A stretch of 64,000 bases of DNA from CALKZN01 sp050633785 (GCA_050633785.1 JBOEHE010000016.1:1-64000), one strand, 5' to 3'. Numbered from the stretch's first letter, positions 9,143-18,316 are shown. A program made the numbers and translations. The notes: a model not told the origin generated them from the sequence alone.

Positions 9143-9685
9143 ATGAACAACGAAAGTAAGTCACATAAACAACTGACACGACGCAATATGCTGAAAAAAG
9201 CCACTGTTGCAACCAGTGCAGCAAGCATCATTGCCATTATGCCAAAGAGCTGGAAAAAGCCTGTTTTAGACAGCGTTATACTTCCAGCACATGCTCAAAC
9301 ATCCGCCGCACTCAACCCCGCCATCGCAACTGCGGCAGCAGCCAATGGCGGCGCCTGCTCTCCAGGCCAAATAGATTTTCGAGTCACAGGTACTGTGAGC
9401 AGTGGAAATGGGACTGATCTGCAAGGCGTTGCATTGACTATTGAATACACCAATGGAGAGGGTATGGGCCCAATGCCACCTTTAACGACCATTTCTTACT
9501 CAACCAACGTTCAGGCTGGCAATACCTTTGATAGCGGCCTGTTATCAGCAGTTTCCACATTCTGGAATAGCCCTACCGGTGATATTGTTGTGCGCTTCAC
9601 TGACCAGGCTACTTATGGCACTTCATCGATCACCATCAGTTACAACTGTTTTGGCCCGGGACCAGGCATGCCAGAAACGTTCTGA
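9143..9685 (+). CDS. Tat-type signal protein of unknown function
   Basis: A 180-residue protein starting MNNESKSHKQ, with GGGGA five bases before the ATG. Residues 12-21 (TRRNMLKKAT) form a twin-arginine motif followed by a short hydrophobic stretch. Then comes WKKPVLDSVILPAHAQTS, a signature I have seen after Tat motifs in many small exported proteins. The mature part is rich in Ser, Thr and Gly with alternating beta-type residues (FRVTGTVSSGNG, VALTIEYTNGEG) and has two Cys. Export in folded form is inferred. Function unknown. The next gene is convergent beyond a terminator, so this is a single-gene unit. Confidence 0.7.
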   Translation: MNNESKSHKQLTRRNMLKKATVATSAASIIAIMPKSWKKPVLDSVILPAHAQTSAALNPAIATAAAANGGACSPGQIDFRVTGTVSSGNGTDLQGVALTIEYTNGEGMGPMPPLTTISYSTNVQAGNTFDSGLLSAVSTFWNSPTGDIVVRFTDQATYGTSSITISYNCFGPGPGMPETF

Positions 9686-9711
9686 TTAAAGCACCTAGAA
9701 CAAACCAACAA

Positions 9712-9742
9712 AAAGGCCAACTGTGTTTTCAGTTGGCCTTTT
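9712..9742 (+). terminator. Rho-independent terminator
   Basis: Stem AAAGGCCAACTG and CAGTTGGCCTTT, twelve pairs, around the loop TGTTTT. Flanking A and T runs let it serve the Tat-protein gene on the plus strand and probably the convergent ArsC-like gene. Confidence 0.88.
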
Positions 9743-9788
9743 CATTTGTTGTCACCCTAATTTCAGGGTGATCCAATTCCGCTTGCAG

Positions 9789-10136
9789 TTACACCAACTG
9801 TTCCCAGACGTCCTCTTTGAAACCCACGAAACCCACAGCATCACTGAGTAGAAACGGTCGCTTAATCAACTTTCCATTGCTGCTGAGCAGCTCAATTGCC
9901 TGCGTCTCTGTCATCTCAGGTAATTTGTTTTTCATATCCAACTCACGGTACTGCACGCCTGAAGTATTAAACAACTTTTTCAACTCTGAATTTTGATGTT
10001 GCAACATCGCTTGCAGTTCAGCAACTGATGGCGGGTTGAGTGTGACATCAATCGATTCAAACTCAATATTATGCGCTTTGAGAAATTTGATAGCCTTACG
10101 ACAGGTACTGCAATTCGGGTATTGATATAGTTTCAT
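9789..10136 (-). CDS. ArsC/Spx-family thioredoxin-fold protein
   Basis: A 115-residue protein beginning MKLYQYPNCSTCRKA. The ATG is chosen because AAGG lies five bases upstream; an in-frame TTG adds five residues. The redox motif CSTC is at residues 9-12. The PFLLSD motif (RPFLLSDAVGFVGF) near the C-terminus is typical of the ArsC/Spx fold. The name arsenate reductase is often given to this family. No ars genes are near, and a CxxC pair also occurs in Spx/MgsR-like members, so I leave the substrate open. Confidence 0.85.
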   Translation of the reverse strand: MKLYQYPNCSTCRKAIKFLKAHNIEFESIDVTLNPPSVAELQAMLQHQNSELKKLFNTSGVQYRELDMKNKLPEMTETQAIELLSSNGKLIKRPFLLSDAVGFVGFKEDVWEQLV

Positions 10137-10185
10137 GATCGCCTTAGTCAAAACGCTGAATCTAGCATAAACACAATTATAAACT

Positions 10186-10611
10186 CTAGACCTTTATCGC
10201 TTTAACAGATTTTGCTCCTAGCAGAACAGCAAGCAATAGTGAGGGAATAAAAGCAACAGAATACCACAAGGGTAAAACTGAAAACCCACCATAAACAATC
10301 AATAAACAAGAAAAAAATAGAACAAGAATTACAGCAAAAACCAGCCCATAAACAATCTCTTTTCCCGGAGCTCTCTTCACAGCGGTGCGTGAAGCTAAAA
10401 ATATAGACAACATGGAAAAAGGAAATTCCACAGCCAGATAGAATTTGTCAATATTTATGCCCAAGCTCAAGAAAAAAGGCTGCACAACTCTGGCGAAAAA
10501 CATCGCCAATGCAATGAACACAACAAGCCCAAAGAAAAGACCCCTGATAGGCCTAAAAGGCCTTTTCGCTTCCATGCTCACATCCGATTCTGGAGCTTTG
10601 TACACATCCAT
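10186..10611 (-). CDS. Small integral membrane protein, function unknown
   Basis: A 141-residue protein with an N-terminal cytoplasmic tail containing YKAPESDV, a short motif found at the start of many small bacterial membrane proteins. Four predicted membrane segments follow (starting at about residues 26, 58, 85 and 112), ending in a short basic tail. No catalytic motif is visible. It sits between an ArsC-like gene and a GFA-family gene on the same strand but with gaps of about 50 bases on each side. I do not recognise a defined family. Confidence 0.65.
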   Translation of the reverse strand: MDVYKAPESDVSMEAKRPFRPIRGLFFGLVVFIALAMFFARVVQPFFLSLGINIDKFYLAVEFPFSMLSIFLASRTAVKRAPGKEIVYGLVFAVILVLFFSCLLIVYGGFSVLPLWYSVAFIPSLLLAVLLGAKSVKAIKV

Positions 10612-10662
10612 AGTTCTTTTCCCTTAAACTGAAACCACTTTAAATGAAGACCACTCCATCAT

Positions 10663-11067
10663 CTATAAACTCTCTGGCAATGTCTCATAACTGGGAATGC
10701 TTTCATCGATAGTATGCCAAATAGCTTTTGAACCCGTAAAACAATGTGCCGTTATCTGCATTTTTTGAACGAATTCCTGATCCAGACACGCTGCGGCTAC
10801 GCTTAAATAATCACCATCATTTTTCGCATAATTCATTAATCGCGACCCACACTCCGAGCAAAAGCAGCGCAAACCTCCTGTTGACTCGAATTCCTTAAGA
10901 AATTCTTGTCCTGCCATAAAGCTCAAACTGCTTCGATTCGCAAAAACCTGAGTTGCATAATCCGCACCATGAGAGCTTCTGCACCTGGAACAATGACAGT
11001 TAAAGACCAACCCTGGAATTTCATCTACCTGAAACTGAATCTTGCCACACAGACACTGACCTTTCAT
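10663..11067 (-). CDS. GFA-family (CENP-V-like) zinc protein
   Basis: A 134-residue protein of the glutathione-dependent formaldehyde-activating (GFA) superfamily. All three zinc-ligand groups are visible: CLCGK at residues 5-9, CHCSRCR near residue 24, and CSECGS near residue 70. Family members bind two zinc ions, and the founding member was proposed to help form S-hydroxymethylglutathione. Most paralogues have unknown substrates, and no adh/frmA gene is adjacent, so an assignment to formaldehyde metabolism would be speculative. Confidence 0.85.
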   Translation of the reverse strand: MKGQCLCGKIQFQVDEIPGLVFNCHCSRCRSSHGADYATQVFANRSSLSFMAGQEFLKEFESTGGLRCFCSECGSRLMNYAKNDGDYLSVAAACLDQEFVQKMQITAHCFTGSKAIWHTIDESIPSYETLPESL

Positions 11068-11215
11068 TGCATTACCGCCATAGTTTCAACTAAACAACCA
11101 TGCTATTTCAACCCCTCTCTTTTTTCAACAGAAATTGAATCAAGCGGTGTTTATCAACTAAGAATACAATACCGCGCAGCTCAACTCTCTTGCCGCGCTT
11201 ATGTGTTAGGTACGC

Positions 11216-12430
11216 CTAGATACTCCAGCTATCGTAGGATCGATAATAATTCATCAGAACTTCCGCCACTTCAGGGCGGGAAAATTCCGGCGGCGGAGCA
11301 ATGCCTTTACCCAGCAACTCACGAACTTTAGTTCCTGACAACAGAACAAAATCCTCTGGCGTATGGTCAGGCACATCACGCATCATAACGACTTTATCAA
11401 GTTTCTTCGAATAGGCGGTATGATCCGCATTGAAAATTTCAATTTCCAAAGCGCCTTCTGGAACCTGGTCATCAAAAATAGTTTGTGCATCAAAAGCACC
11501 ATAATAGTCACCCACACCAGCATGGTCTCGCCCAATAATAAAATGAGTCGCCCCCATATTTTGGCGAAATAGAGCATGTAAAACAGCTTCACGCGGCCCC
11601 GCATACAGCATATCAAAACCATAACCAGTGATCATGACAGAGTTATCAGGAAAATAATTATCCACCATCACCTGAATTGAATCATTACGCACTTTAGCAG
11701 GAATATCGCCCTGCTTGAGTTTACCCAACAACATATGAATAACGCAGCCCGTCTTTGAGTCATCATCACTGATCGCATCCATTGCCATCTTGCACAATTC
11801 TTCATGAGCACGATGCATTGGGTTTCGAGTTTGAAATGCCACCACCTTATCCCAACCACTGGCTGCAATGTCATCACGAATTTGCTGAGCAGTTCTGAAC
11901 GTCGCAGGAAAATCGGTGGAGAAATAACTGTAATTAAGTACCTTTATAGGCCCAGAAACAACATAGCTTCCCTGTTTATTAAATGCAGAGACACCCGGGT
12001 GCCCTTTATCCAAAGTTCCGTACACACATTGCGTCACATGTTCAAGTTCAGCATTTGTTAATTCGTCTATACCAGTAACCGTCTGGATAGCGATTACCGG
12101 ATTACCAGCCACATTAGGATCGAGCAAGGCGATGTCCTGCCCAATTTCAATGCCATCAACATCCGGCAACAGATTGGCAACCGGCACTGGAAAAAAAACA
12201 CCATCATCAGCAAGCGTCATAGTATCTGCCACTGACAAGATATCCGCCTTACTCATAAAACCCTGTAACGGAGTAAAATATCCACCACCCAACATGACTG
12301 CGTTTGCCGCAGTGGCTGAGCTGACCATGATTGCAGGCAATTGCTTGGCCTGATCAATAAGTTCTGCTCGTTGTTTTTCATCAGCTATATATAAGGAATT
12401 AAGCTGCTCGGCACCGTGTGGTTTTATCAT
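11216..12430 (-). CDS. sat: Sulfate adenylyltransferase (ATP sulfurylase), Sat type
   Basis: A 404-residue enzyme that makes adenosine 5'-phosphosulfate from sulfate and ATP. The nucleotide-binding QTRNPMHRAHEE (Q-x-R-N-P and H-x-x-H) lies around residues 200-211, and GRDHAGVGDYYG is the second substrate-loop motif. This is the single-chain Sat form found in sulfur oxidisers, sulfate reducers and many bacteria, rather than the CysDN heterodimer. It can run toward sulfate activation or toward ATP from APS. No apr or cysC/H gene is in the window. The two SLC13 permeases nearby favour assimilation. Confidence 0.93.
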   Translation of the reverse strand: MIKPHGAEQLNSLYIADEKQRAELIDQAKQLPAIMVSSATAANAVMLGGGYFTPLQGFMSKADILSVADTMTLADDGVFFPVPVANLLPDVDGIEIGQDIALLDPNVAGNPVIAIQTVTGIDELTNAELEHVTQCVYGTLDKGHPGVSAFNKQGSYVVSGPIKVLNYSYFSTDFPATFRTAQQIRDDIAASGWDKVVAFQTRNPMHRAHEELCKMAMDAISDDDSKTGCVIHMLLGKLKQGDIPAKVRNDSIQVMVDNYFPDNSVMITGYGFDMLYAGPREAVLHALFRQNMGATHFIIGRDHAGVGDYYGAFDAQTIFDDQVPEGALEIEIFNADHTAYSKKLDKVVMMRDVPDHTPEDFVLLSGTKVRELLGKGIAPPPEFSRPEVAEVLMNYYRSYDSWSI

Positions 12431-12545
12431 GGTTTATTCTCAAACTGTATTTGTGGGCTTTTTTAGTATTTAAACTACTAATAGCTGGAGTATAAGCGCG
12501 ACCTAAAATCATTAAAAATAATAAAAAAAGATCTTTATATAATTT

Positions 12546-12980
12546 TTAGTTTTTAAGAAAATCCACTAACCGTTCGATGCCTTGCAGATACCCTTGCTTA
12601 CCCAAGCCGGATATTTGCTCAATACACACATCTTTGACCACCGAATGTTGTCTGAAAGTCTCGCGTGCGTGAATATCAGATAAATGCACTTCAATTGCCT
12701 TGAGTTCGCAACCAGCGATAGCATCGCGCAGTGAGATAGAATAGTGGGTCAAAGCAGCCGGATTGATGACCATACCATCAGCCCAATGTCGTTGCTCCTG
12801 AAGAAAATCGATAATGCGCCCTTCATGATTCGACTGGAAAAACTGTAATTCAACCTTATGTTTTTCTGCTTCAACCAACAACCAGTCATTAATATCCTGC
12901 AGAGTATCAGAGCCATAAATTTCCGGTTCACGTTCTCCCAACAGGTTCAAATTCGGACCATTTACAATAAGAATATTCAT
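12546..12980 (-). CDS. aroQ: 3-dehydroquinate dehydratase, type II
   Basis: A 144-residue type II dehydroquinase that converts 3-dehydroquinate to 3-dehydroshikimate. NGPNLNLLGEREPEIYG (with the catalytic Tyr), PAALTHYSISLRDAI and HLSDIHARETFRQHS are the family blocks, all complete. It starts five bases after the aroB stop, so it is the last gene of the aro operon. In many gammaproteobacteria aroQ is instead linked to accBC. Confidence 0.95.
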   Translation of the reverse strand: MNILIVNGPNLNLLGEREPEIYGSDTLQDINDWLLVEAEKHKVELQFFQSNHEGRIIDFLQEQRHWADGMVINPAALTHYSISLRDAIAGCELKAIEVHLSDIHARETFRQHSVVKDVCIEQISGLGKQGYLQGIERLVDFLKN

Positions 12981-12985
12981 ACAGT

Positions 12986-14101
12986 TTAACCAACCAAGCG
13001 CTGCCCACCGGACAACACCGAAAGGCTGGCAATCATTTCATTCGGGGATACATCGGTATTAATAACGCCATTACCTAAACGGTCAAGCAGAACAAAATGT
13101 AACTGACCATTAATATTTTTTTTGTCATGGCTCACTATCTCAAGCACTTTCTGCGGATCTACTTCACCCAGCTCAGGCAGAGGAAATCGATCCAGTACCG
13201 CCTGTCCATGTTGATACTCATCATCGCTCAACAAGCCTTTCTGCCAGGATATATGGTTGGCACACTTCATACCGTAAAGTACTGCCTCACCATGATACAA
13301 GCCTTGATAAGCATGAATCGTTTCCAAGGCATGGCCGATAGTATGCCCATAATTGAGTAAACGACGCTCACCATGTTCAAACTGATCGTTGGCCACTATA
13401 TTGGCCTTGATACGGCAGCTGCTGGCGATAATATCCAGCAACAATGTTTCTTCGGATAACGACACCACCTCATCATAGCGATCATCCATCAAATCAAATA
13501 ACCGTTTTTCTCGGATAAATCCATATTTGATGGCCTCTCCCAGAGATGACACTACATTGCGCTCCGGCAAAGTCTGTAAGAAACCTGGATCTACGATCAC
13601 CATCTGGGGTTGATATACTGCGCCCACCAAGTTCTTACCAGCTGCCAGATTAATTGCGGTCTTGCCCCCGATTGCAGAATCTATCATCGCCAATAGTGTT
13701 GTAGGAATCTGCACATAATCGATGCCGCGCATATAACTTGAAGCAACAAAGCCACCCAAATCACCTACAACCCCACCACCAAGCGCTAATAACACAGAAG
13801 ATCGATCACAGCCAGCCTGCACCATAGCAGTCCATAATTCATCCGCATAAGAAATATTCTTAGCGGATTCATCAGCAGGAACACTGTGAACCACGATGTT
13901 ATATCCTTGAGCAGCTAATTGATCCAGTACAGGCTGGTAATGCTTCAAGATGGACTGCTGGCTGACAACAAAGAAAGTCTGCCCCTTATTCCAAGGCTTG
14001 AGCAATTCAGACAGCAGGTGGCGCAGACCATACCCCACTTCTATAGTGTAGGATTTATCAGCCAGATCGACAGGAATGCTCTGATGCGCGGATTGATTCA
14101 T
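12986..14101 (-). CDS. aroB: 3-dehydroquinate synthase
   Basis: A 371-residue NAD-dependent enzyme that cyclises DAHP to 3-dehydroquinate. Landmarks are the glycine-rich GGGVVGDLGGFVA, the metal and substrate region IPTTLLAMIDSAIGGKTAIN, and the zinc-ligand segment GHTIGHALE. It follows aroE after 70 bases and is followed five bases later by aroQ. Length and motifs are normal. More often this gene is linked to aroK. Confidence 0.95.
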   Translation of the reverse strand: MNQSAHQSIPVDLADKSYTIEVGYGLRHLLSELLKPWNKGQTFFVVSQQSILKHYQPVLDQLAAQGYNIVVHSVPADESAKNISYADELWTAMVQAGCDRSSVLLALGGGVVGDLGGFVASSYMRGIDYVQIPTTLLAMIDSAIGGKTAINLAAGKNLVGAVYQPQMVIVDPGFLQTLPERNVVSSLGEAIKYGFIREKRLFDLMDDRYDEVVSLSEETLLLDIIASSCRIKANIVANDQFEHGERRLLNYGHTIGHALETIHAYQGLYHGEAVLYGMKCANHISWQKGLLSDDEYQHGQAVLDRFPLPELGEVDPQKVLEIVSHDKKNINGQLHFVLLDRLGNGVINTDVSPNEMIASLSVLSGGQRLVG

Positions 14102-14171
14102 AGTGACTTTCTATAACCTTTTATTAAAAAATTGAAAAACAAATTATTTAAACCTTGTGTAATGAACTGTC

Positions 14172-15014
14172 TCAGGAGAAATGAGCTTCCAATTCAGCTG
14201 TTAATGCCTGCATATCAACCTTGCTGACAATATTTCCACCCATCCATATTTCGACTGAATATACAGCTTGTGCAACCAGCATTTCCAAACCATTAATAGT
14301 TTTTGCGCCCGCTTGTGATGCCTCTTGCAACAAGCGAGTCTGCAAAGGGTTATAAATCAAATCAACCACAGCCCCGATATCTGCAAAATTCATATCCGGC
14401 AAGGGAGTCTGTTCAACACTAGGATGCATTCCCACAGAGGTTGTGTTAACCAACAAATCCAATTTCATACCCGAAAGCTGTTCAACGCTGACCAGCTCAG
14501 TCTGAATCTGAGGATTCACTTTCTCGATCAACATGGATAAGCGGTTAGCTTTTTCAAGAGTGCGATTTGCAATTTTCACGCAACGCACACCACCTTCAGC
14601 AAGTACCGCCGCCACTGCCTGAGCACTGCCTCCTGCCCCTATAATGGCACAATCAGCCTGCTCCAATTCAATTCGATTTCGACGCAAGGAATAAGCAAAA
14701 CCAAGAGTATCGGTGTTATAACCTTTTAAATCCCCCATGTGACGGTGAACACAATTTACTGCATTCAACAGGCGAGCTTTGCTATCAATCTCTTGTAAAA
14801 ATTCAATAGCTGCAGCCTTATAGGGGATAGTGATATTAATACCATCAAACGCCCCGGCTGCAAACCCAGCAAAAAAGTCTGCCAGATTATCACCAGGCAC
14901 TTCGACCGCACGATACTCAGCATCAGTGATACCAAGCTGTCGATAAATGGCAGCATGCAACTGAGGACTTAAACTATGCCCCAGCTTTTCGCCCAATAAT
15001 GCGAAAGACGCCAT
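14172..15014 (-). CDS. aroE: Shikimate dehydrogenase
   Basis: A 280-residue NADP-dependent enzyme that reduces 3-dehydroshikimate to shikimate. The shikimate-binding LGEKLGHSLSPQLHA is at residues 6-20, the catalytic Lys lies in ITIPYKAAA, and the dinucleotide-binding GAGGSAQAV begins near residue 126. An ANRTLEKA motif after the glycine loop supports NADP use. It begins four bases after the stop of the DAHP synthase gene, so the two are co-transcribed. Confidence 0.94.
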   Translation of the reverse strand: MASFALLGEKLGHSLSPQLHAAIYRQLGITDAEYRAVEVPGDNLADFFAGFAAGAFDGINITIPYKAAAIEFLQEIDSKARLLNAVNCVHRHMGDLKGYNTDTLGFAYSLRRNRIELEQADCAIIGAGGSAQAVAAVLAEGGVRCVKIANRTLEKANRLSMLIEKVNPQIQTELVSVEQLSGMKLDLLVNTTSVGMHPSVEQTPLPDMNFADIGAVVDLIYNPLQTRLLQEASQAGAKTINGLEMLVAQAVYSVEIWMGGNIVSKVDMQALTAELEAHFS

Positions 15015-15018
15015 CGCG

Positions 15019-16086
15019 TTATGCCGCTTGTTGTTTAGCGCGCCTATCTCGAACTGCGGCTGCCAGTTTGCGCAGCATCAGCTGAGTATCATCCCAGCCT
15101 AGGCAACCGTCAGTGATGCTCTGACCATAAACCAGATCTTGCCCTTCAACCACTTTCTGATTGCCATGCACAAGGTGAGATTCAATCATCACACCAAAAA
15201 TGCGCTGGTCTCCCGACGAGATTTGTCCAGCGACATTTTCAGCCACCTCAACTTGTCTCGCTGGGTCTTTATGACTGTTAGCATGGCTGAAATCGATCAT
15301 AATATTAGCTTTTAAATCTGCTTTCTCAACCATTGCTGACGTTGATTCAACATGTTCAGCGCTGTAATTAGGTTCAGCAGAGCCACCACGGAGAATGACA
15401 TGACAATAGGCATTTCCAGCACTGGTAAAAATGGCCGTTCTTCCTTCTTTGGTCACAGACAGAAAATGATGTGAATTTTTTGCTGCGCCAATGGCATCAA
15501 CAGCTATCTTTACGTTGCCATTAGTGCCATTTTTGAAACCAACCGGGCAAGACAAACCCGAAGCTAATTCACGGTGGCACTGACTTTCAGTTGTTCTGGC
15601 GCCAATGGCTCCCCAGGATACCAAGTCGCCCGAGTATTGCGGCGTAATCAAATCAAGGTATTCACAACCCGCTGGCAAGCCCAGGTTGTTAATATCCAAC
15701 AACAGGTTTCTGGCAACACCCAAGCCTTTATTAATGTTATAACTACCATCCAGATCCGGATCATTAATCAATCCCTTCCATCCAACAGTAGTTCGAGGCT
15801 TTTCAAAATAAACCCGCATAATTATCTGCAAGTCAGCAGCCAATTCATCTTTCACCGCTTTTAAACCAGCGGCGTATTCCATCGCGGACTTAGGATCATG
15901 TATAGAACAAGGACCCACTATAACCACTAGACGATCATCATCGCCACTCATAATTGCTTCTATTTCCTGACGAGCCTGGGCAGTCGTTTCTGCAGCCTGT
16001 TCAGTGATCGGAAAAAGTTCCAGCAATTGTTCTGGGGCAAGTAACTCTTTGGTTCCGGTAATTCGTAGATCGTCAGTATTTTTCAT
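15019..16086 (-). CDS. 3-deoxy-7-phosphoheptulonate (DAHP) synthase, class I
   Basis: A 355-residue class I (AroFGH type) DAHP synthase that joins phosphoenolpyruvate and erythrose 4-phosphate, the entry step to aromatic amino acids. Diagnostic blocks are VVIVGPCSIHDP (metal-binding Cys), MRVYFEKPRTTVGWKG, GARTTESQ, PVGFKNGTNG and IMIDFSHANS. Overall pattern is closest to the Phe-regulated AroG form, but the isozyme cannot be fixed by eye. It is the first gene of the aroE-aroB-aroQ operon, a position suited to feedback control of the whole path. Confidence 0.92.
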   Translation of the reverse strand: MKNTDDLRITGTKELLAPEQLLELFPITEQAAETTAQARQEIEAIMSGDDDRLVVIVGPCSIHDPKSAMEYAAGLKAVKDELAADLQIIMRVYFEKPRTTVGWKGLINDPDLDGSYNINKGLGVARNLLLDINNLGLPAGCEYLDLITPQYSGDLVSWGAIGARTTESQCHRELASGLSCPVGFKNGTNGNVKIAVDAIGAAKNSHHFLSVTKEGRTAIFTSAGNAYCHVILRGGSAEPNYSAEHVESTSAMVEKADLKANIMIDFSHANSHKDPARQVEVAENVAGQISSGDQRIFGVMIESHLVHGNQKVVEGQDLVYGQSITDGCLGWDDTQLMLRKLAAAVRDRRAKQQAA

Positions 16087-16125
16087 AAATTCTTCTGGGT
16101 TTTATATCATTCAATATTAACGCAA

Positions 16126-16171
16126 ATTATAACATCATGCGGCACAGCTTGAGTATGTCATAATGGTGACA
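16126..16171 (-). promoter_or_regulatory. Extended -10 promoter and TyrR-like inverted repeat ahead of the aro operon
   Basis: On the minus strand TGTTATAAT (16134-16126) is an extended -10 element 40 bases before the DAHP synthase start. Upstream at 16156-16171 is an inverted repeat TGTCA-N6-TGACA, the spacing of a TyrR box (TGTAAA-N6-TTTACA). TyrR control is inference only. No TyrR gene is in the window. The same site could affect divergent ppk1. Confidence 0.4.
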
Positions 16172-16228
16172 AATAGCCCTATTTTTTTAATTTGTCATCA
16201 AATGGAAACAAATACCCAGTAACTTGAT

Positions 16229-18316
16229 ATGTCACAGCAGCAAAAGCAGTTAATTTCGTTGAACAACCCAGATTTATATATTGATCGAGAGCTGAGTTTA
16301 TTAGCTTTCAATGAGCGTGTTTTAGGATTGGCCCAGGACAAACGTGTTCCCTTGCTGGAACGCCTTAAATTCCTGTGTATTTCTTCGTCCAACCTGGATG
16401 AATTTTTTGAAATCCGTGTTGCTGGAGTCAAGCATCAGGCTGATAGCAATATCACTGGAACAGAAGCCTATTCACTGAATCCAAGCATTGCACTTGAACA
16501 GATCCATCAACGTGCAAAAAAACTAGTCAGCAATCAATATCAATGCTTGAATGAACAACTCCTGCCAGAGCTGGCAGCCGAAGGCATTCATTTTCTCAAA
16601 GATGAAGAGCTGGGTATAGAGCGTGAAGAATGGTTGGAACACTATTTTGAGACTCAGGTCTTACCAATATTAACGCCAATACGCTTGCATACAGCTCATC
16701 CCTTCCCACTCACTATCAACAAAGGCCTGTGTCTGATTTTGCACCTACAGGACTCCAAGTCTGACAAAAAGAACCTGAATCTGGCCATAGTTCCAGCACC
16801 CAGGGTCTTACCCAGATTTATACAAATCCCTACTGAAATGGCCAAAGAAGAGTATGAGTTTGTTTATTTATCAAACATCATCCAACGCTTCGCTCATAAA
16901 ATGTTTCCCGATAACAGGCTAAAAGGCTGCTACCAATTGAGAATCACCCGCAACAGCGACTTATTTGTTGACCCTGAAGCGGTGGAAGATTTATTACATG
17001 CCCTGGAAGGCGAATTGCCATCTCGCCGCTATGGCGAAGCTGTCCGTCTCGAGGTATCCCACGACTGCCCGACAAAAGTCAAAAAGTTCCTGCTTTCACG
17101 CTTTAAATTACAAGATGATTACCTGTACCAGAATGATGGCCCGGTCAATCTCAACCGCCTGATAAAATTACCTGATCTAATCAATCGGTCCGATCTGAAA
17201 TACCCAAAATTCAGACCGAATATCCCTTCAATCTTCAAGCAAAAAAAATCTATTTTTGATGCCATCAAACATGCCGATGTGTTGTTACACCACCCCTTCG
17301 AATCGTTTGTTCCTGTTATTGAATTAATCAAACAGGCCTCAAATGACCCTGATGTTCTGGTCATTAAACAAACCTTATACCGAACTGGCAAAGACTCAGT
17401 GATACTCGACCACTTGATGGATGCTGCACGAGCAGGTAAAGAAGTGATTGTCGTCATTGAACTCATGGCACGCTTTGACGAAGAAACCAATATCTCAACA
17501 GCAGTTAAATTACAAAAAGCCGGAGTTCACGTCGTATTCGGCATGGTTGGCAAGAAAACGCACGCAAAAATGTTACTCGTCGTTCGGCGTGAAGCAGGCA
17601 AGATAAAACGCTACTGTCATTTAGGCACTGGCAACTATCATCAGAAAAATACTCAGACCTACACCGATTATGGTTTTTTGACCGCAGACAAAGCGATAAC
17701 CGAAGATGTGCATAAACTGTTTATGCAATTGACAACGCATGGTGACAATCAGCCTTTACAGAAACTGGTGCAATCTCCATTTGCCATACGGGACATGCTG
17801 ATCCGTAAAATAGATCGAGAAATTGAATACGCTGAGCAAGGCCTGCCAGCAAAACTGGTCGCCAAAATGAACGGCCTGGTCAGTCCAATCGTGATTCAAC
17901 AATTATACAAAGCCTCTCAAGCGGGTGTTCAAATTGACTTGATCGTACGAGGTATTTGCTGCCTGCGTCCTGGCTTAAAAGACATATCAGACAATATTCG
18001 TGTCCATTCAGTCCTTGGCCGCTTTCTGGAACATGGCCGCATCTATTGGTTTCATAACAATGGCGACGATGAAGTGTATTGTTCCAGCGCCGACTGGATG
18101 CCACGCAATCTGGCACAACGCATAGAACAAAGCGTCCCAATTTCTAATGAATCACTGAAACAGCGTTTAATAGCTGACTTAAGCTTATATCTAAATGACA
18201 ACCAACACCGCTGGGTACTATCAAGTGATGGCAACTATCATCTGGATACCAATGATGAACAGCCCCCGGTTGACGCACAGGAAACCCTGCTCTCTGAGTT
18301 GGGCGACAAACAATAA
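16229..18316 (+). CDS. ppk1: Polyphosphate kinase 1
   Basis: A 695-residue enzyme that reversibly builds polyphosphate from ATP. The PPK N-domain start (LYIDRELSLLAFNERVL) and the two phospholipase-D-like catalytic domains are complete. The autophosphorylated His is His445 in KKTHAKMLL and the second conserved His is His602 in GRFLEHGR. The ribosome-binding site before the ATG is weak. The gene is divergent from the aro operon and convergent with the exopolyphosphatase gene, as in pseudomonads. Confidence 0.95.
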   Translation: MSQQQKQLISLNNPDLYIDRELSLLAFNERVLGLAQDKRVPLLERLKFLCISSSNLDEFFEIRVAGVKHQADSNITGTEAYSLNPSIALEQIHQRAKKLVSNQYQCLNEQLLPELAAEGIHFLKDEELGIEREEWLEHYFETQVLPILTPIRLHTAHPFPLTINKGLCLILHLQDSKSDKKNLNLAIVPAPRVLPRFIQIPTEMAKEEYEFVYLSNIIQRFAHKMFPDNRLKGCYQLRITRNSDLFVDPEAVEDLLHALEGELPSRRYGEAVRLEVSHDCPTKVKKFLLSRFKLQDDYLYQNDGPVNLNRLIKLPDLINRSDLKYPKFRPNIPSIFKQKKSIFDAIKHADVLLHHPFESFVPVIELIKQASNDPDVLVIKQTLYRTGKDSVILDHLMDAARAGKEVIVVIELMARFDEETNISTAVKLQKAGVHVVFGMVGKKTHAKMLLVVRREAGKIKRYCHLGTGNYHQKNTQTYTDYGFLTADKAITEDVHKLFMQLTTHGDNQPLQKLVQSPFAIRDMLIRKIDREIEYAEQGLPAKLVAKMNGLVSPIVIQQLYKASQAGVQIDLIVRGICCLRPGLKDISDNIRVHSVLGRFLEHGRIYWFHNNGDDEVYCSSADWMPRNLAQRIEQSVPISNESLKQRLIADLSLYLNDNQHRWVLSSDGNYHLDTNDEQPPVDAQETLLSELGDKQ

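Noticed and set aside
9789..10136. Naming the CSTC protein arsenate reductase
   Set aside because: The CxxC form and absence of ars genes leave substrate open; Spx/ArsC fold is all that is supported.
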